From Cypionkella sp. (GTDB lineage: Bacteria; Pseudomonadota; Alphaproteobacteria; Rhodobacterales; Rhodobacteraceae): 64,000 nucleotides of DNA. Shown one piece after another: positions 56,352-64,000 of this stretch. The notes under the pieces are model-generated. The model ran no database searches and had not been told where the DNA came from. It saw nothing but the letters and a program-made list of their open reading frames with translations. The stretch spans positions 1 to 64,000 of the forward strand of contig NZ_JAQGKQ010000045.1 in NCBI RefSeq assembly GCF_028290025.1, given 5' to 3'. The position numbers and the translations under genes are program-made. Each line of letters begins with the position of its first letter. The stretch's first letter is position 1.

Positions 56352-57028
56352 AGCGCCGCCTCGTATTCCGCGGGGCTAATGCGGCGAAAGCGCACCTTGT
56401 CCCCGACATCGAACAGAAACGGGCGGGCGGGGTTTTGGGTTAGGATTGGTGTGGGGGAGCGACCAATGATCCACCATCCGGTCGGCATCACCAGCGTGGT
56501 CACAAGGCATTGCGCGCCTGCGATCATCACGGAACCTGCGGGGATATTGCGCACGGGCGCAGGCTTGCGGTCTAGCCGGATCGCTTCGGGCACACCGCCG
56601 AGATAGGCGTAGCCGGGCGCAAAGCCATACATGAACACCGCATAATCGCCGGAAAGATGTGCGTTTATAACGGCTTCCGGTGAAAGGCCGGTTTGCTGCG
56701 CCACAGCGTTTAGGTCGGGCGAGCCTTCGTAGCATACTAGCACCTCACGCTCGGCGCTGGGCTTGTGGACTTTGGGCTGGGCGCTGAGCAGGCTGCGCAG
56801 ATGGTCGATGACTGCGGGATGATCGGTGGTCAGCGGATCGAACTCAACCAACAGGTTGACGAAGGCGGGCACGGCTTCGCGGAAACCCAGGCAGGGATTG
56901 GCAACTAATGCTTTATCCATCCGCAACACGGCATCATGCGCGGCTTGGTCCAAGGAAATGCCAAACTCGACCAGCACGGCGCGCTCGGCGATGGCGCGGA
57001 AAATCGGGACGCTGGGGGTCGGTGTCAT
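56348..57028 (-). CDS. pxpB: 5-oxoprolinase subunit B
   Basis: The 226-residue protein is the AHS1/KipI-type subunit: ERAVLVEFG at the start, LLVEFDPLTTD, and YGFAPGYAYLGGVPEAIRLDRK followed by VPAGSVMIAGAQC-like residues, TGWWIIGRSP. It overlaps pxpC and starts 3 bases after the pxpA stop, so pxpA-pxpB-pxpC are one unit. Confidence 0.93.
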   Translation of the reverse strand: MTPTPSVPIFRAIAERAVLVEFGISLDQAAHDAVLRMDKALVANPCLGFREAVPAFVNLLVEFDPLTTDHPAVIDHLRSLLSAQPKVHKPSAEREVLVCYEGSPDLNAVAQQTGLSPEAVINAHLSGDYAVFMYGFAPGYAYLGGVPEAIRLDRKPAPVRNIPAGSVMIAGAQCLVTTLVMPTGWWIIGRSPTPILTQNPARPFLFDVGDKVRFRRISPAEYEAAL

Positions 57029-57031
57029 GGG

Positions 57032-57790
57032 TTACAGGAACGCGGCGATGGTGACGCCCGCAGCGCCAAGGCGGTTGCGGATTTGGCGGGCCATTTCGAC
57101 CGCGCCGGGGCTATCGCCATGCACGCAGATCGACTGGGCGGCGAGGCGGATTGGATCGCCGCCGACTGTTGGCATCAGGCCAGAGTCGAGGAACGACAGC
57201 AAGCGCGCGACGGCCGCAATCGGGTCATGGATCATCGCGCCGGGTTGGGATCTCGGAACGAGGCGACCTTGAGGCGTATAGCCACGGTCTGCGAAAATCT
57301 CGGAAAACACGGTGATACCAGCGGCGCGGGCGGCATGTTCCAACTCGGTGCCGGAAATTGCGAGCACGGCCAGATCGGGTGAAATCGCTTTTATCGCCAC
57401 CGCAATCGCATCGGCTACCGCACCATCATCGCCGGCGAGATTGCCGAGCGCGCCGTGGGGCTTGACGTAAGCCACGCGGGTTCCTGCCAGCAATGCCATC
57501 GCCTGCAAGCTGCCGATCTGCGCGGCAACCATGCGACCGATCTCTGGCGGGGCCATCGGAATGATGCGGCGACCAAAGCCCAGCGGGTCGTTATAGCCGG
57601 GGTGCGCACCAATACTGACGCCGTTTTGCGCCGCTAAAAGCAGGGTTTGATACATCGTCTCGGGGTCGCTGGCATGGCCGCCGCAGGCGATATTGGCACT
57701 GCTGACCAGCTTTAGCATCGCCGCATCATCGCCCATCGCCCAAGGGCCGTAGCCTTCGCCGAGGTCAGAGTTCAGGTCGATACGCGTCAT
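57032..57790 (-). CDS. pxpA: 5-oxoprolinase subunit A (LamB/YcsF family)
   Basis: The 252-residue protein starts IDLNSDLGEGYGPW, has ANIACGGHASDP, GAHPGYNDPLGFGRR and VKPHGALGN, diagnostic for PxpA. ATG 57790 is preferred over 57802 since it gives the usual short N-terminus. It lies 63 bases past the alcohol dehydrogenase gene. Confidence 0.95.
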   Translation of the reverse strand: MTRIDLNSDLGEGYGPWAMGDDAAMLKLVSSANIACGGHASDPETMYQTLLLAAQNGVSIGAHPGYNDPLGFGRRIIPMAPPEIGRMVAAQIGSLQAMALLAGTRVAYVKPHGALGNLAGDDGAVADAIAVAIKAISPDLAVLAISGTELEHAARAAGITVFSEIFADRGYTPQGRLVPRSQPGAMIHDPIAAVARLLSFLDSGLMPTVGGDPIRLAAQSICVHGDSPGAVEMARQIRNRLGAAGVTIAAFL

Positions 57791-57853
57791 ACCAGTCTCC
57801 ACATCAGCCGCATTGGTGGCGAGGATAGGATGACGGGGCGTTAAGCGCCAGTG

Positions 57854-58867
57854 TCAGAAGGCGATGGAAAACCGAGCCTTCGCGCAGCCTTGATCCAAAG
57901 CCATCAGCGCGTCGGAAGCGTCTTGCAAGCGGATCACTTCGACCGCGCTTTGCAGCGGGGCGTCGACGTGAAGCTGCATCAACGCGGCCATCTGCCTCCG
58001 CGTGCCGACGCTTGTGCCGGTCAGAGTGATGCCGGTCCAGGTCAGCCATTCTTGGCTGAGCGGCACGGGTTCTGCCACCATCGCTGCCGCAACGATCCTG
58101 CCCAAAGGCCGCGTCGCAGCCAGCATTGCGGGCCAAGTGCGAGTGGTTGGTGCGAAATTGATCGTTGCATGGGCGCGCTGAGACGATGGCCACGCCTCTG
58201 CCAACCCCGGCACCGCGAGTTCGGTGGCGCTTGCACCCATTTGCCGGGCGATTTCCAGCTTGGCAGGGTCGCTATCAACGGCGATCACCGTAGCACCCTT
58301 TCGCGCGGCAAGCTGGACGGCAAACATGCCCAGACCGCCGCAACCGAAAATCGCACAGGTTTCGCCATGCGCCAGCTTTGCACGCTCAATCGCGCCGTAA
58401 GCTGTCAACCCAGCGCACATTAGCGGTGCCAAAGCAGGGCCATCTCCGGCAGGAACCTTAACCGCAAAGGCGGCTTTCGCGACGACATATTCGGCAAAGG
58501 TGCCCGGCACGTTGAAGCCGTGCGCACGTTGAGCCGCGCAGAACGATTCCTCGCCCGCCAGACACAGATCGCAGGTGCCGCAGGTGTCATGCAGCCAAGC
58601 GGCACCCGCGCGCTCGCCCACAGCCCAGCCTTCGACGCCCTCGCCTAGGGCTGCGACTTCTCCGACCCCTTCGTGACCGAGAATGAACGGATCGGGATCA
58701 ATGCCGGGACGGGTTTCGCCCTTCCAGATGTGCACGTCGGAATGGCAAACGCCGCTGGCTTCCAGGCGGATCAAAATCTCACCGGGGCCAGCCGCCGGCA
58801 CCGGTAGTTCGACCAGCCGCAAGGGCTGGCCAAAGCCGTTCATTATAGCCGCACGCATCAGGGTCAT
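57854..58867 (-). CDS. Zinc-dependent alcohol dehydrogenase
   Basis: The 337-residue protein is a medium-chain dehydrogenase: catalytic zinc ligands in ASGVCHSDVH and LGHEGVGEV, the structural zinc loop CGTCDLCLAGEESFC, and the nucleotide fold IFGCGGLGMFAVQLA. Alcohol substrate unknown. Its start codon is directly followed upstream by the choX stop with no spacer, in the place where choline transporter permease and ATPase genes usually come. Whether it works on a choline- or pyroglutamate-related alcohol is open. Confidence 0.9.
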   Translation of the reverse strand: MTLMRAAIMNGFGQPLRLVELPVPAAGPGEILIRLEASGVCHSDVHIWKGETRPGIDPDPFILGHEGVGEVAALGEGVEGWAVGERAGAAWLHDTCGTCDLCLAGEESFCAAQRAHGFNVPGTFAEYVVAKAAFAVKVPAGDGPALAPLMCAGLTAYGAIERAKLAHGETCAIFGCGGLGMFAVQLAARKGATVIAVDSDPAKLEIARQMGASATELAVPGLAEAWPSSQRAHATINFAPTTRTWPAMLAATRPLGRIVAAAMVAEPVPLSQEWLTWTGITLTGTSVGTRRQMAALMQLHVDAPLQSAVEVIRLQDASDALMALDQGCAKARFSIAF

Positions 58868-59797
58868 TTACAGGCCCAGCGCGGCCTTCACCGCAGGCAA
58901 AGCGGGCTCGCCGTCAAAGGTGGTAACGTCTTTCAGCCATGCCTCAACCATTTCGGGATGCTTCGCCATCATAGCAGTGGCGGCGGCGGGAAACTCCATG
59001 CCTTCGCCCATCACCAATTGCATCCCGGCGTTTTCGTAGTCGATGTTGAACGCAAGCTGGCTGAAGAACTTGCCGACATTCGGGCAGGTGGCGGCGTAAT
59101 CTTTGCGCGCGATGGTATAGACCGAAGCACCACCGAAATTCGGGCCGAATTCGGCATCGCCATCCGCGAGATAGTCGATCTGATAGACCACGTTCATCGG
59201 ATGCGGCTGCCAGCCGAGGAACACAATCCAGTCCTTGCGTGCGACCGAGCGTTCAACTTCCGCCAGCATCCCGGCTTCCGAGCTTTCCACAATCGTCCAA
59301 TCGCCCAAGCCATGCGCGTTTGCGGCGACCATATCCAGCAATGGCTGATTAGAGCCCGGTTCAATCGCGTAAATCTTCTTCTCAAACTTGTCCGCATGTG
59401 CCGCCAGGTCGTTGAAACTATGCACGCCTGCATCGGCAACGTATTTCGGCACGGCGAGGGTGTATTTCGCGCCCTCAAGATTCATCCCCAGGCGCTCAAC
59501 CGAGCCATCGTCGAAGAACTTGGCGTATTGCACGTCTTGAAATGGCCGCCAGTTGCCTTGAAAAACGTCGATATCGCCGCGTTGCATCGACACCATTGTC
59601 ACGTCGAGGCTGAGCAGCGTCTGCGTCGCCTGATAGCCCAGTGCGTTAAGAATAGTTTCGGCGGTGGCGTTGGTCAGGCCGATATCGGTCCAGCCAAGAT
59701 CGGACATTCGCACCGCTTTACAGGCTTCGGGCTCGGCCGCTTGGGCGGCACCCGCTGCGATAGCTGTCATCAATAATCCCGCCAGAACCTTGCGCAT
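58868..59797 (-). CDS. choX: Choline/glycine betaine-type substrate-binding protein (ChoX-like)
   Basis: The 309-residue periplasmic protein has a signal peptide cleaved near AAQA (1-20), and the quaternary-amine binding regions VRMSDLGWTDIGLTNATA, VFQGNWRPFQD, and VFLGWQPHPMNVVY whose Trp residues build the aromatic box; these match ChoX of rhizobia and roseobacters. The permease and ATPase genes that should follow (choW, choV) are missing here. It is divergent from a BetI-type regulator, which supports the choline link. Confidence 0.88.
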   Translation of the reverse strand: MRKVLAGLLMTAIAAGAAQAAEPEACKAVRMSDLGWTDIGLTNATAETILNALGYQATQTLLSLDVTMVSMQRGDIDVFQGNWRPFQDVQYAKFFDDGSVERLGMNLEGAKYTLAVPKYVADAGVHSFNDLAAHADKFEKKIYAIEPGSNQPLLDMVAANAHGLGDWTIVESSEAGMLAEVERSVARKDWIVFLGWQPHPMNVVYQIDYLADGDAEFGPNFGGASVYTIARKDYAATCPNVGKFFSQLAFNIDYENAGMQLVMGEGMEFPAAATAMMAKHPEMVEAWLKDVTTFDGEPALPAVKAALGL

Positions 59798-59836
59798 GGT
59801 TATCCCCTTGTTTGCTAGTTTGAAGCCTGCGCAGGC

Positions 59837-59862
59837 AAAATTTATACGTCAACATAAATTTT
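59837..59862. promoter_or_regulatory. Candidate BetI operator in the choX-betI intergenic region
   Basis: AAAATTTAT and ATAAATTTT form a perfect 9-bp inverted repeat with an 8-base centre, in the 100-base gap between the divergent genes. A second palindrome, GCCTGCGCAGGC, lies beside it at 59825-59836. TetR-type regulators usually bind such repeats; binding is inferred. Confidence 0.6.
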
Positions 59863-59897
59863 TGTATGGGCGTTCAGTTTTCGACCTGCTAAGAAAA

Positions 59898-60536
59898 ATG
59901 ATGACTAAATTGAGCGTTCGCACCCGTATTGAAGATCTGCGTCGGCGAGAGTTGATCGAGGCGGCGCATCGTGTTTTTATGCAGCACGGGCTTGGCGGTA
60001 TGACGACGAAGCGGATTTGCGAAGAAGCGGGGATGTCGGCCGGTATTTTGTCGTACTACTTCACCGGCAAGGACGATGTGTTGTTCGCCATGGTGCGGCT
60101 GAACAATCGCGTTTTGATGGAGGCGGTCTCGCGCGGTCTGGCGCGTGCTACGACGCGCTGGGATCGGTTGGAGGCAATCGTTGCAGGCAATTTTCCGCAA
60201 CATATGTTTGAGCCTAACATTGCCCATGCTTGGTTGTCGGTATGTGCAGCGTCGGCTACCAACCCGCGCTACGCCCGCTTGCAACGCATATTTTACGCGC
60301 GGCTGCGCTCTAATCTCGCGTCGGCGTTTCTTGGGGTGTTGCCTGCCCAAAGGTTTGCGCAAATTGTGCTGACGGTCGGGGCGCTTATTGACGGGATTTG
60401 GCTGCGTCGTGCGACCGGAGAGACGTTGACGCCGCGAGCTTCTGCCGATTTGGTGCTGGCTGTGGTCAGCGCGCTGTTGAACGAAGGCGAGCGTCGGGAG
60501 TTAACGCGGGCCGCAGGAACAGCCGCCACATCATGA
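59898..60536 (+). CDS. betI: TetR-family regulator, BetI type
   Basis: BetI represses choline uptake and oxidation genes and is released by choline. The 212-residue protein has the TetR N-terminal helix-turn-helix: RRRELIEAAHRVFMQHG, MTTKRICEEAGMSAGILSYYFTGKDDVL, then NFPQHMFEPNIAHAWLSVCA-type ligand-domain residues seen in BetI. ATG 59898 (a second ATG at 59901) is the chosen start. It is divergent from choX. betA and betB are not in the window. Confidence 0.88.
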   Translation: MMTKLSVRTRIEDLRRRELIEAAHRVFMQHGLGGMTTKRICEEAGMSAGILSYYFTGKDDVLFAMVRLNNRVLMEAVSRGLARATTRWDRLEAIVAGNFPQHMFEPNIAHAWLSVCAASATNPRYARLQRIFYARLRSNLASAFLGVLPAQRFAQIVLTVGALIDGIWLRRATGETLTPRASADLVLAVVSALLNEGERRELTRAAGTAATS

Positions 60537-60547
60537 CTTAAACGAAA

Positions 60548-60574
60548 AATGGAGCCGCATAGCGCGGCCCCATT
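60548..60574. terminator. Bidirectional terminator after betI and the stress protein gene
   Basis: AATGGAGCCGC pairs with GCGGCCCCATT (one mismatch), with AAAAA on the left giving a U run for the minus-strand gene. It lies between the two convergent stops. Confidence 0.75.
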
Positions 60575-60592
60575 CTGTGATCTAGCGGGTTA

Positions 60593-61393
60593 TCAGAACG
60601 TCCGATTTATCGGATCAACCGGAGGCGTATCACGCAAACGCGTTTCGCGATCATCTGCGGTTTCGTTGTAGTCCCAGCCTTCGGCCTCATAACGCGCCCG
60701 ACGATCCAGCAGTGAGGTGGTCGAAATACGATCTAGGGCTTTCTGCACGGTGGCGCGCTCGCTTTCTGGGAAGCGCACGCTGACTGCAACGTTGCCGCGA
60801 CGGATGGCTTCTGAAAACACCGGAGCGTCTTCTTCGGACAGACCCAAGTCAACGATCGCACCAACCGCACCGCCAGCCAACGCTCCACCAGCGGCGCCAA
60901 CGGCTGTAGCTGCAAACCAGCCCGCCGCAACCAGTGGCCCAACGCCGGGAATCGCAAGCAAGCCCAGACCGGTTAGAAGGCCGGCACCGCCGCCAATGGC
61001 TGCACCGATGCCCGCGCCTGTGGCGGTACCCGAAGCATTGGCGTCAGTGTCATACACATCCGGACGCCCGGTAACCGTATCGCGCGCCGGGACTGTGCCA
61101 AGAGTATCGCCGCCAAGACCGGCCCCGCCGAGACCAAGAGTGCCAGCGCCAAGAGCGCCTGTGCCTCCGGCGCCAAGAGTGCCCGTGCCTAGGGAGTCGC
61201 TGCCGAGGGTATCCGTTCCACCTGTTTCGCTGCCGAGGGTGTCTGTGCCCGAAACGTTGGTGTCGTAGTAATCGCGGATGCTCTCGTTGCCCAAGATCGA
61301 AACTTCGACCCCGGACAATCCGAGAGAATTGACTTCGTTAACGGCCTGTTGCGCCGTTTCGTAATCGTCGTAAACTCGGGTGGTGACTGACAT
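60593..61393 (-). CDS. General-stress-type protein with a glycine zipper and TLG repeats
   Basis: The 266-residue protein has an N-terminal small domain (VTTRVYDDYETAQQAVNEV, like the heat-induced stress YflT/GsiB-associated 17M domain), then a low-complexity part (about 50-97) with about eight copies of xTLGxx and Gly, and a glycine-zipper hydrophobic stretch (GTATGAGIGAAIGGGAGLLTG, then AGGALAGGAVGAIVD), and a charged C-terminus. This resembles general stress or membrane-inserting proteins of soil and marine alphaproteobacteria. Exact function unknown. Confidence 0.75.
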   Translation of the reverse strand: MSVTTRVYDDYETAQQAVNEVNSLGLSGVEVSILGNESIRDYYDTNVSGTDTLGSETGGTDTLGSDSLGTGTLGAGGTGALGAGTLGLGGAGLGGDTLGTVPARDTVTGRPDVYDTDANASGTATGAGIGAAIGGGAGLLTGLGLLAIPGVGPLVAAGWFAATAVGAAGGALAGGAVGAIVDLGLSEEDAPVFSEAIRRGNVAVSVRFPESERATVQKALDRISTTSLLDRRARYEAEGWDYNETADDRETRLRDTPPVDPINRTF

Positions 61394-61445
61394 GGTTTTC
61401 TCCAGTTGTCGATTTGTTGCTAGACGCGCATTTCGAGAAAAGCGC

Positions 61446-62186
61446 TTACATTTTCGGCGAGGTCACCACATTGCCCTTGTAATCAATGGCAACTGATACG
61501 GCAGCGCCGTTCACTTTGCCCTCACCGCGCCAGATACCTTGGTCGTCCAGCACCAAAGTGGAGACATCGGTGACATTCCAGGCAACTGCGCGGTCACGCG
61601 CTTGTTGTTCGGTAAAGCTGTTAGCGCCTTCAAACGGAGCACCTTGTTCCGGGGCATTTTCAGTCCACTCTTCGCTGCTGCACTGGCTCAAATATTCTTC
61701 TCTGCTGAGCCCGGTTTCTTGCAGTGTCATCGAGTCTACGCGCGAGCGTGCGTATTCGCGTGGGGCTTCGGTCTCGGAAAGAAATCCGTTCGCATCCGCG
61801 TCAAGCGTGATGAACTGCGCTTCGCAATCTGCGGGCGATGTCATGGTGTCAGCAGGAGCGGTCATCGTGTCGGCTGGTGCAGTTGTATCTGCCGGTACCG
61901 TCGGGTCAGTTGGTGCCAAGGTGTCTGCGGGCGCAGTTGTGGTTGACGGAGCCGTAGTATCGGCTGGCATAGTGGTATCTGCTGGGGCTGTGCCATCCGC
62001 CGGTGCGGTCGTCGAAGCTGCGGGCGGAGTTGTCGTCGCATCGGCGGGTGCTGCATTGTCGGCAGGCACGGTGGTTTCGGCTGGTGACGTTGTGTCTGCC
62101 GGAGCCGTGGTGGTTTGCGCAAAAGCACCAGCGCCAAGTGTCGCACTTAACAAAGTGCCGAGAATTGCGGTCTTATGTTTCAACAT
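61446..62186 (-). CDS. Secreted protein with PADTT repeats and an EF-hand-like segment
   Basis: The 246-residue protein has a signal peptide (residues 1-about 23, ending GAFAQ) and then roughly 100 residues of Pro-Ala-Asp-Thr-Thr-type repeats, followed by a small domain with DADANGFLSETEAPREY, an EF-hand-like acidic loop, and a C-terminus resembling PRC/PepSY-like repeats (GKVNGAAVSVAIDYKGNVV). I do not recognise the family. ATG 62186 starts the signal peptide. An EcfG-type promoter lies upstream. The neighbour at 60593 may be cotranscribed, 52 bases away. Confidence 0.75.
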   Translation of the reverse strand: MLKHKTAILGTLLSATLGAGAFAQTTTAPADTTSPAETTVPADNAAPADATTTPPAASTTAPADGTAPADTTMPADTTAPSTTTAPADTLAPTDPTVPADTTAPADTMTAPADTMTSPADCEAQFITLDADANGFLSETEAPREYARSRVDSMTLQETGLSREEYLSQCSSEEWTENAPEQGAPFEGANSFTEQQARDRAVAWNVTDVSTLVLDDQGIWRGEGKVNGAAVSVAIDYKGNVVTSPKM

Positions 62187-62238
62187 GATGGTACTCCTAA
62201 ATTGGCAGCAAAGTAACCGTGGCGGCCACTGGCAGAGC

Positions 62239-62263
62239 AACGCGGGCGCGTGAGGCGGGTTCC
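62239..62263 (-). promoter_or_regulatory. EcfG-type general stress promoter
   Basis: On the minus strand GGAAC and CGTT are separated by exactly 16 bases, the consensus for the alphaproteobacterial stress sigma factor EcfG. The -10 end is about 53 bases before ATG 62186, a normal leader. The remainder of the 62187-62525 spacer shows no gene. Confidence 0.7.
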
Positions 62264-62525
62264 AATTTCTGTAACGTCAAACAGCAAAAAGGCGCAAATC
62301 CGCCTATAGTGCCCGGATGGCGACTCTTTCAATTGGCCATTCAAATTGATAATCGGCAAATAGTCCTCGATTCGCGCATAAGCAGGTGTTGATTGCAATT
62401 CCCCACGTTTAAGTTGCAAAGGCGGACTAGGTCGTGTTCCGACGCATGTGAAATATTAGTTTAACAAAGGTAATGCTTAAGGTTATGGCGCAAATATACC
62501 GACGTTGGCAGATGAAGGATGGAAG

Positions 62526-63728
62526 ATGACTGCATCTCCGCCGTCGCTCGCTAAACACGCCACGCATGTGGAGCGCGTTCAGCGGATATCACAGGTCGGT
62601 CTCATCCTTGATGTTTGCTGCCGGGTGACAGGAATGGGCTTTAGCGCCGTTGCCCGCGTCACCGATGATACCTGGCTGACCTGCGCGGCACTCGACAATG
62701 TCGGATTCGGGCTAAAGCCTGGGGATGAGCTGCCCTTGCAAACCACGATCTGCGATGAAATCCGCCAACACAAGCAGGTCGTGGTGTTTGACGATGCCGC
62801 GTTGGATGATAAATATAAAGACCATCACACTCCGCGCATATATGGCCTGCGCAGCTATATTTCGGTGCCAATTATCCAGACCGACGGCACTCTGTTCGGA
62901 ACGCTTTGTGCAATTGATACCAATCCGCGTAAAATCAATACGCCAGAGACGATTGGTATGTTCAAATTGTTTGCAGAATTGATCGCCAGTCAGCTTTCAG
63001 CGCAAAGCGCGTCGGAAGAAACGGCGCGCGCTTTGATTGCAGAACGCGAAACTGCGCGACTGCGCGAGGAGTTCATCGCTGTGGTCGGCCATGATTTGCG
63101 CAACCCTGTAGCGGCAGTCTCGGCGGGTCTGCGTCTGCTAGAGCGTAACGTGCCGCAATCTGACGTGGTGCGCCGCGAGATGCGGAAATCTATCGCGCGG
63201 ATGAGTTCGATTATCTCAAACCTAATGGATCTGGCGCGCGGCAGACTTGGCGGCGGCATCGCTGCGGCAAAGCAACCGGGCGTTATTCTGGATGATCTGA
63301 TTAACGATGTCGTGACGGAGATCCGAGCGTTTTCGGATCAGGACATCATTGTGCGCTCTAAGGTGGACGCGCCTATCTTTTGCGATCCGCAACGCATCGG
63401 TCAACTGCTCTCTAACCTGATCGGCAACGCGGTGACGCACGGAACTGAGGGCTTCCCGGTGACGCTGGATGCCAATATCAGCCAAGAGGTTTTGACGATT
63501 ACGGTGATCAACCAGGGTCGGCCGATTCCTGATGCGGTGCTGGAGGGACTGTTCCAGCCATTCCGGCGCGCCGAGGCGCATTCCTCAAGCGGTCTGGGAT
63601 TGGGGCTTTATATCAGCTCCGAGATTGCACGCGGGCATGGCGGCACGCTTACCGCACGCTGCAATGGTGGCGAGATTGCGTTTACTTTCGCGATGCCACT
63701 TGGCGATGAGGGGTATATCCAAGCCTGA
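62526..63728 (+). CDS. GAF-domain sensor histidine kinase
   Basis: The 400-residue soluble protein has a GAF domain (about residues 20-165, with CCRVTGMGFSAVARV, ICDEIRQ and LRSYISVPII, FGTLCAID) and a histidine kinase core: VVGHDLRNPVAAVSAGLRLL with the phosphoaccepting His, LSNLIGNAVTHG (N box), and GLGLGLYISSEIARGHGG (G2). No membrane segment or receiver. ATG 62526 is the preferred start; a TTG lies 21 bases upstream. Partner regulator not in the window. The GAF kind is of the bacteriophytochrome-related HWE-like cytosolic group, not certain. Confidence 0.9.
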   Translation: MTASPPSLAKHATHVERVQRISQVGLILDVCCRVTGMGFSAVARVTDDTWLTCAALDNVGFGLKPGDELPLQTTICDEIRQHKQVVVFDDAALDDKYKDHHTPRIYGLRSYISVPIIQTDGTLFGTLCAIDTNPRKINTPETIGMFKLFAELIASQLSAQSASEETARALIAERETARLREEFIAVVGHDLRNPVAAVSAGLRLLERNVPQSDVVRREMRKSIARMSSIISNLMDLARGRLGGGIAAAKQPGVILDDLINDVVTEIRAFSDQDIIVRSKVDAPIFCDPQRIGQLLSNLIGNAVTHGTEGFPVTLDANISQEVLTITVINQGRPIPDAVLEGLFQPFRRAEAHSSSGLGLGLYISSEIARGHGGTLTARCNGGEIAFTFAMPLGDEGYIQA

Positions 63729-63824
63729 CACCAGCGCCGCTGGCCGTGTGGCCGTCGCGATAAACGACGCGTATGCGAGCGCGCATCAATTGACCTCAAT
63801 CGCGTTCCCCTGTTTGTTAGCGGC

Positions 63825-64000
63825 ATGATTGCTGGCTCGCTTATCCTTGTTGCGCCTTTCGCAGAACCCGGCCTGATATGGCGCGAGTTGCGGTTTATTC
63901 CGGCTGACCTCAACGAAATGGCGACGTCAGAAGACCCGCTCGGCCCGGTTCGCGTTACGCTCGTACCTGACCTAGTAGAGGCTGTCGCAAAGCGGCGAAC
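63825..64000 (+). CDS. Partial open frame running off the right edge
   Basis: From ATG 63825 (MIAGSLILVAPFAEPG...) the frame is open to the last base, 58 codons. The frame is open upstream to 63729 without a better start. It could be a real gene, as composition is normal, but I recognise no family and the reading may be accidental. The region 63729-63824 holds nothing else seen. Confidence 0.35.
   Translation, partial: MIAGSLILVAPFAEPGLIWRELRFIPADLNEMATSEDPLGPVRVTLVPDLVEAVAKRR

Noticed and set aside
61090-61260. Second apparent tandem repeat array
   Set aside because: It encodes the TLG/Gly low-complexity part of the stress protein; the period follows codons.
61446-62186. Short tandem repeats taken for a CRISPR array
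   Set aside because: Repeats are in-frame protein repeats (PADTT) with no unique spacers of constant length and no cas genes.

Overview
The window looks like ordinary chromosome from an alphaproteobacterium of the order Rhodobacterales (Rhodobacter/Roseobacter lineage). The evidence is the regB / senC-regA-hvrA redox cluster near ahcY, alphaproteobacterial addB-addA, and the block maf-aroE-coaE-dnaQ-secB facing hemJ-rho-mnmE-mnmG-rsmG-parA-parB. The DNA is moderately GC-rich and tightly packed, with many stop/start overlaps. I see no prophage, insertion sequence or CRISPR array.

Layout. 1-534: the end of imuA and a decayed imuB, followed by tRNA-Thr(CGT). 0.8-6.8 kb: hemY, a Mic60-like gene and hemD on the minus strand, divergent from tsaD-gpsA-yciI-EVE. 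7.1-13.3 kb: a DUF2853 gene, ahcY, an HD hydrolase, then hvrA-regA-senC divergent from regB. 13.4-23.8 kb: one long plus-strand run of a PAS protein, tsaE, amgK, murU, addB, addA and trxA. 23.8-32.3 kb: a capsule-like orphan, hslV and hslU separated by a minus-strand flavin-reductase-fold gene, a lipoprotein hydrolase, smr-mltA-tim44, fxsA and secB. 32.3-36.1 kb: a sugar-nucleotide epimerase and dnaQ-coaE-aroE-maf, all read leftward.

The non-coding stretch at 36093-36490 is very probably the chromosomal replication origin. It has one perfect and four near-consensus DnaA boxes and a perfect TTAA-N7-TTAA CtrA motif. Genes next to it are read away from it on both sides. Two parS sites lie a few kilobases to the right inside mnmG and rsmG, immediately before parA-parB, so replication start, segregation and tRNA/rRNA modification genes are packed together. 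After parB come hemW, ridA, rdgB and rph (minus), hrcA-grpE (plus), and mutS.

From 51.3 kb the window becomes metabolic and accessory: Nudix, NfeD-stomatin pair, gluconolactonase plus 6-phosphogluconate dehydrogenase, 5-oxoprolinase pxpABC, a zinc alcohol dehydrogenase, an orphan choline-binding protein opposite betI, two low-complexity stress-type proteins (one behind an EcfG-type promoter), and a GAF histidine kinase. I found no wholly new gene system. The most informative signals are regulatory: the origin, the CtrA-type sites, the parS sites embedded in genes, two unusual sets of perfect hairpins, and the stress promoter.
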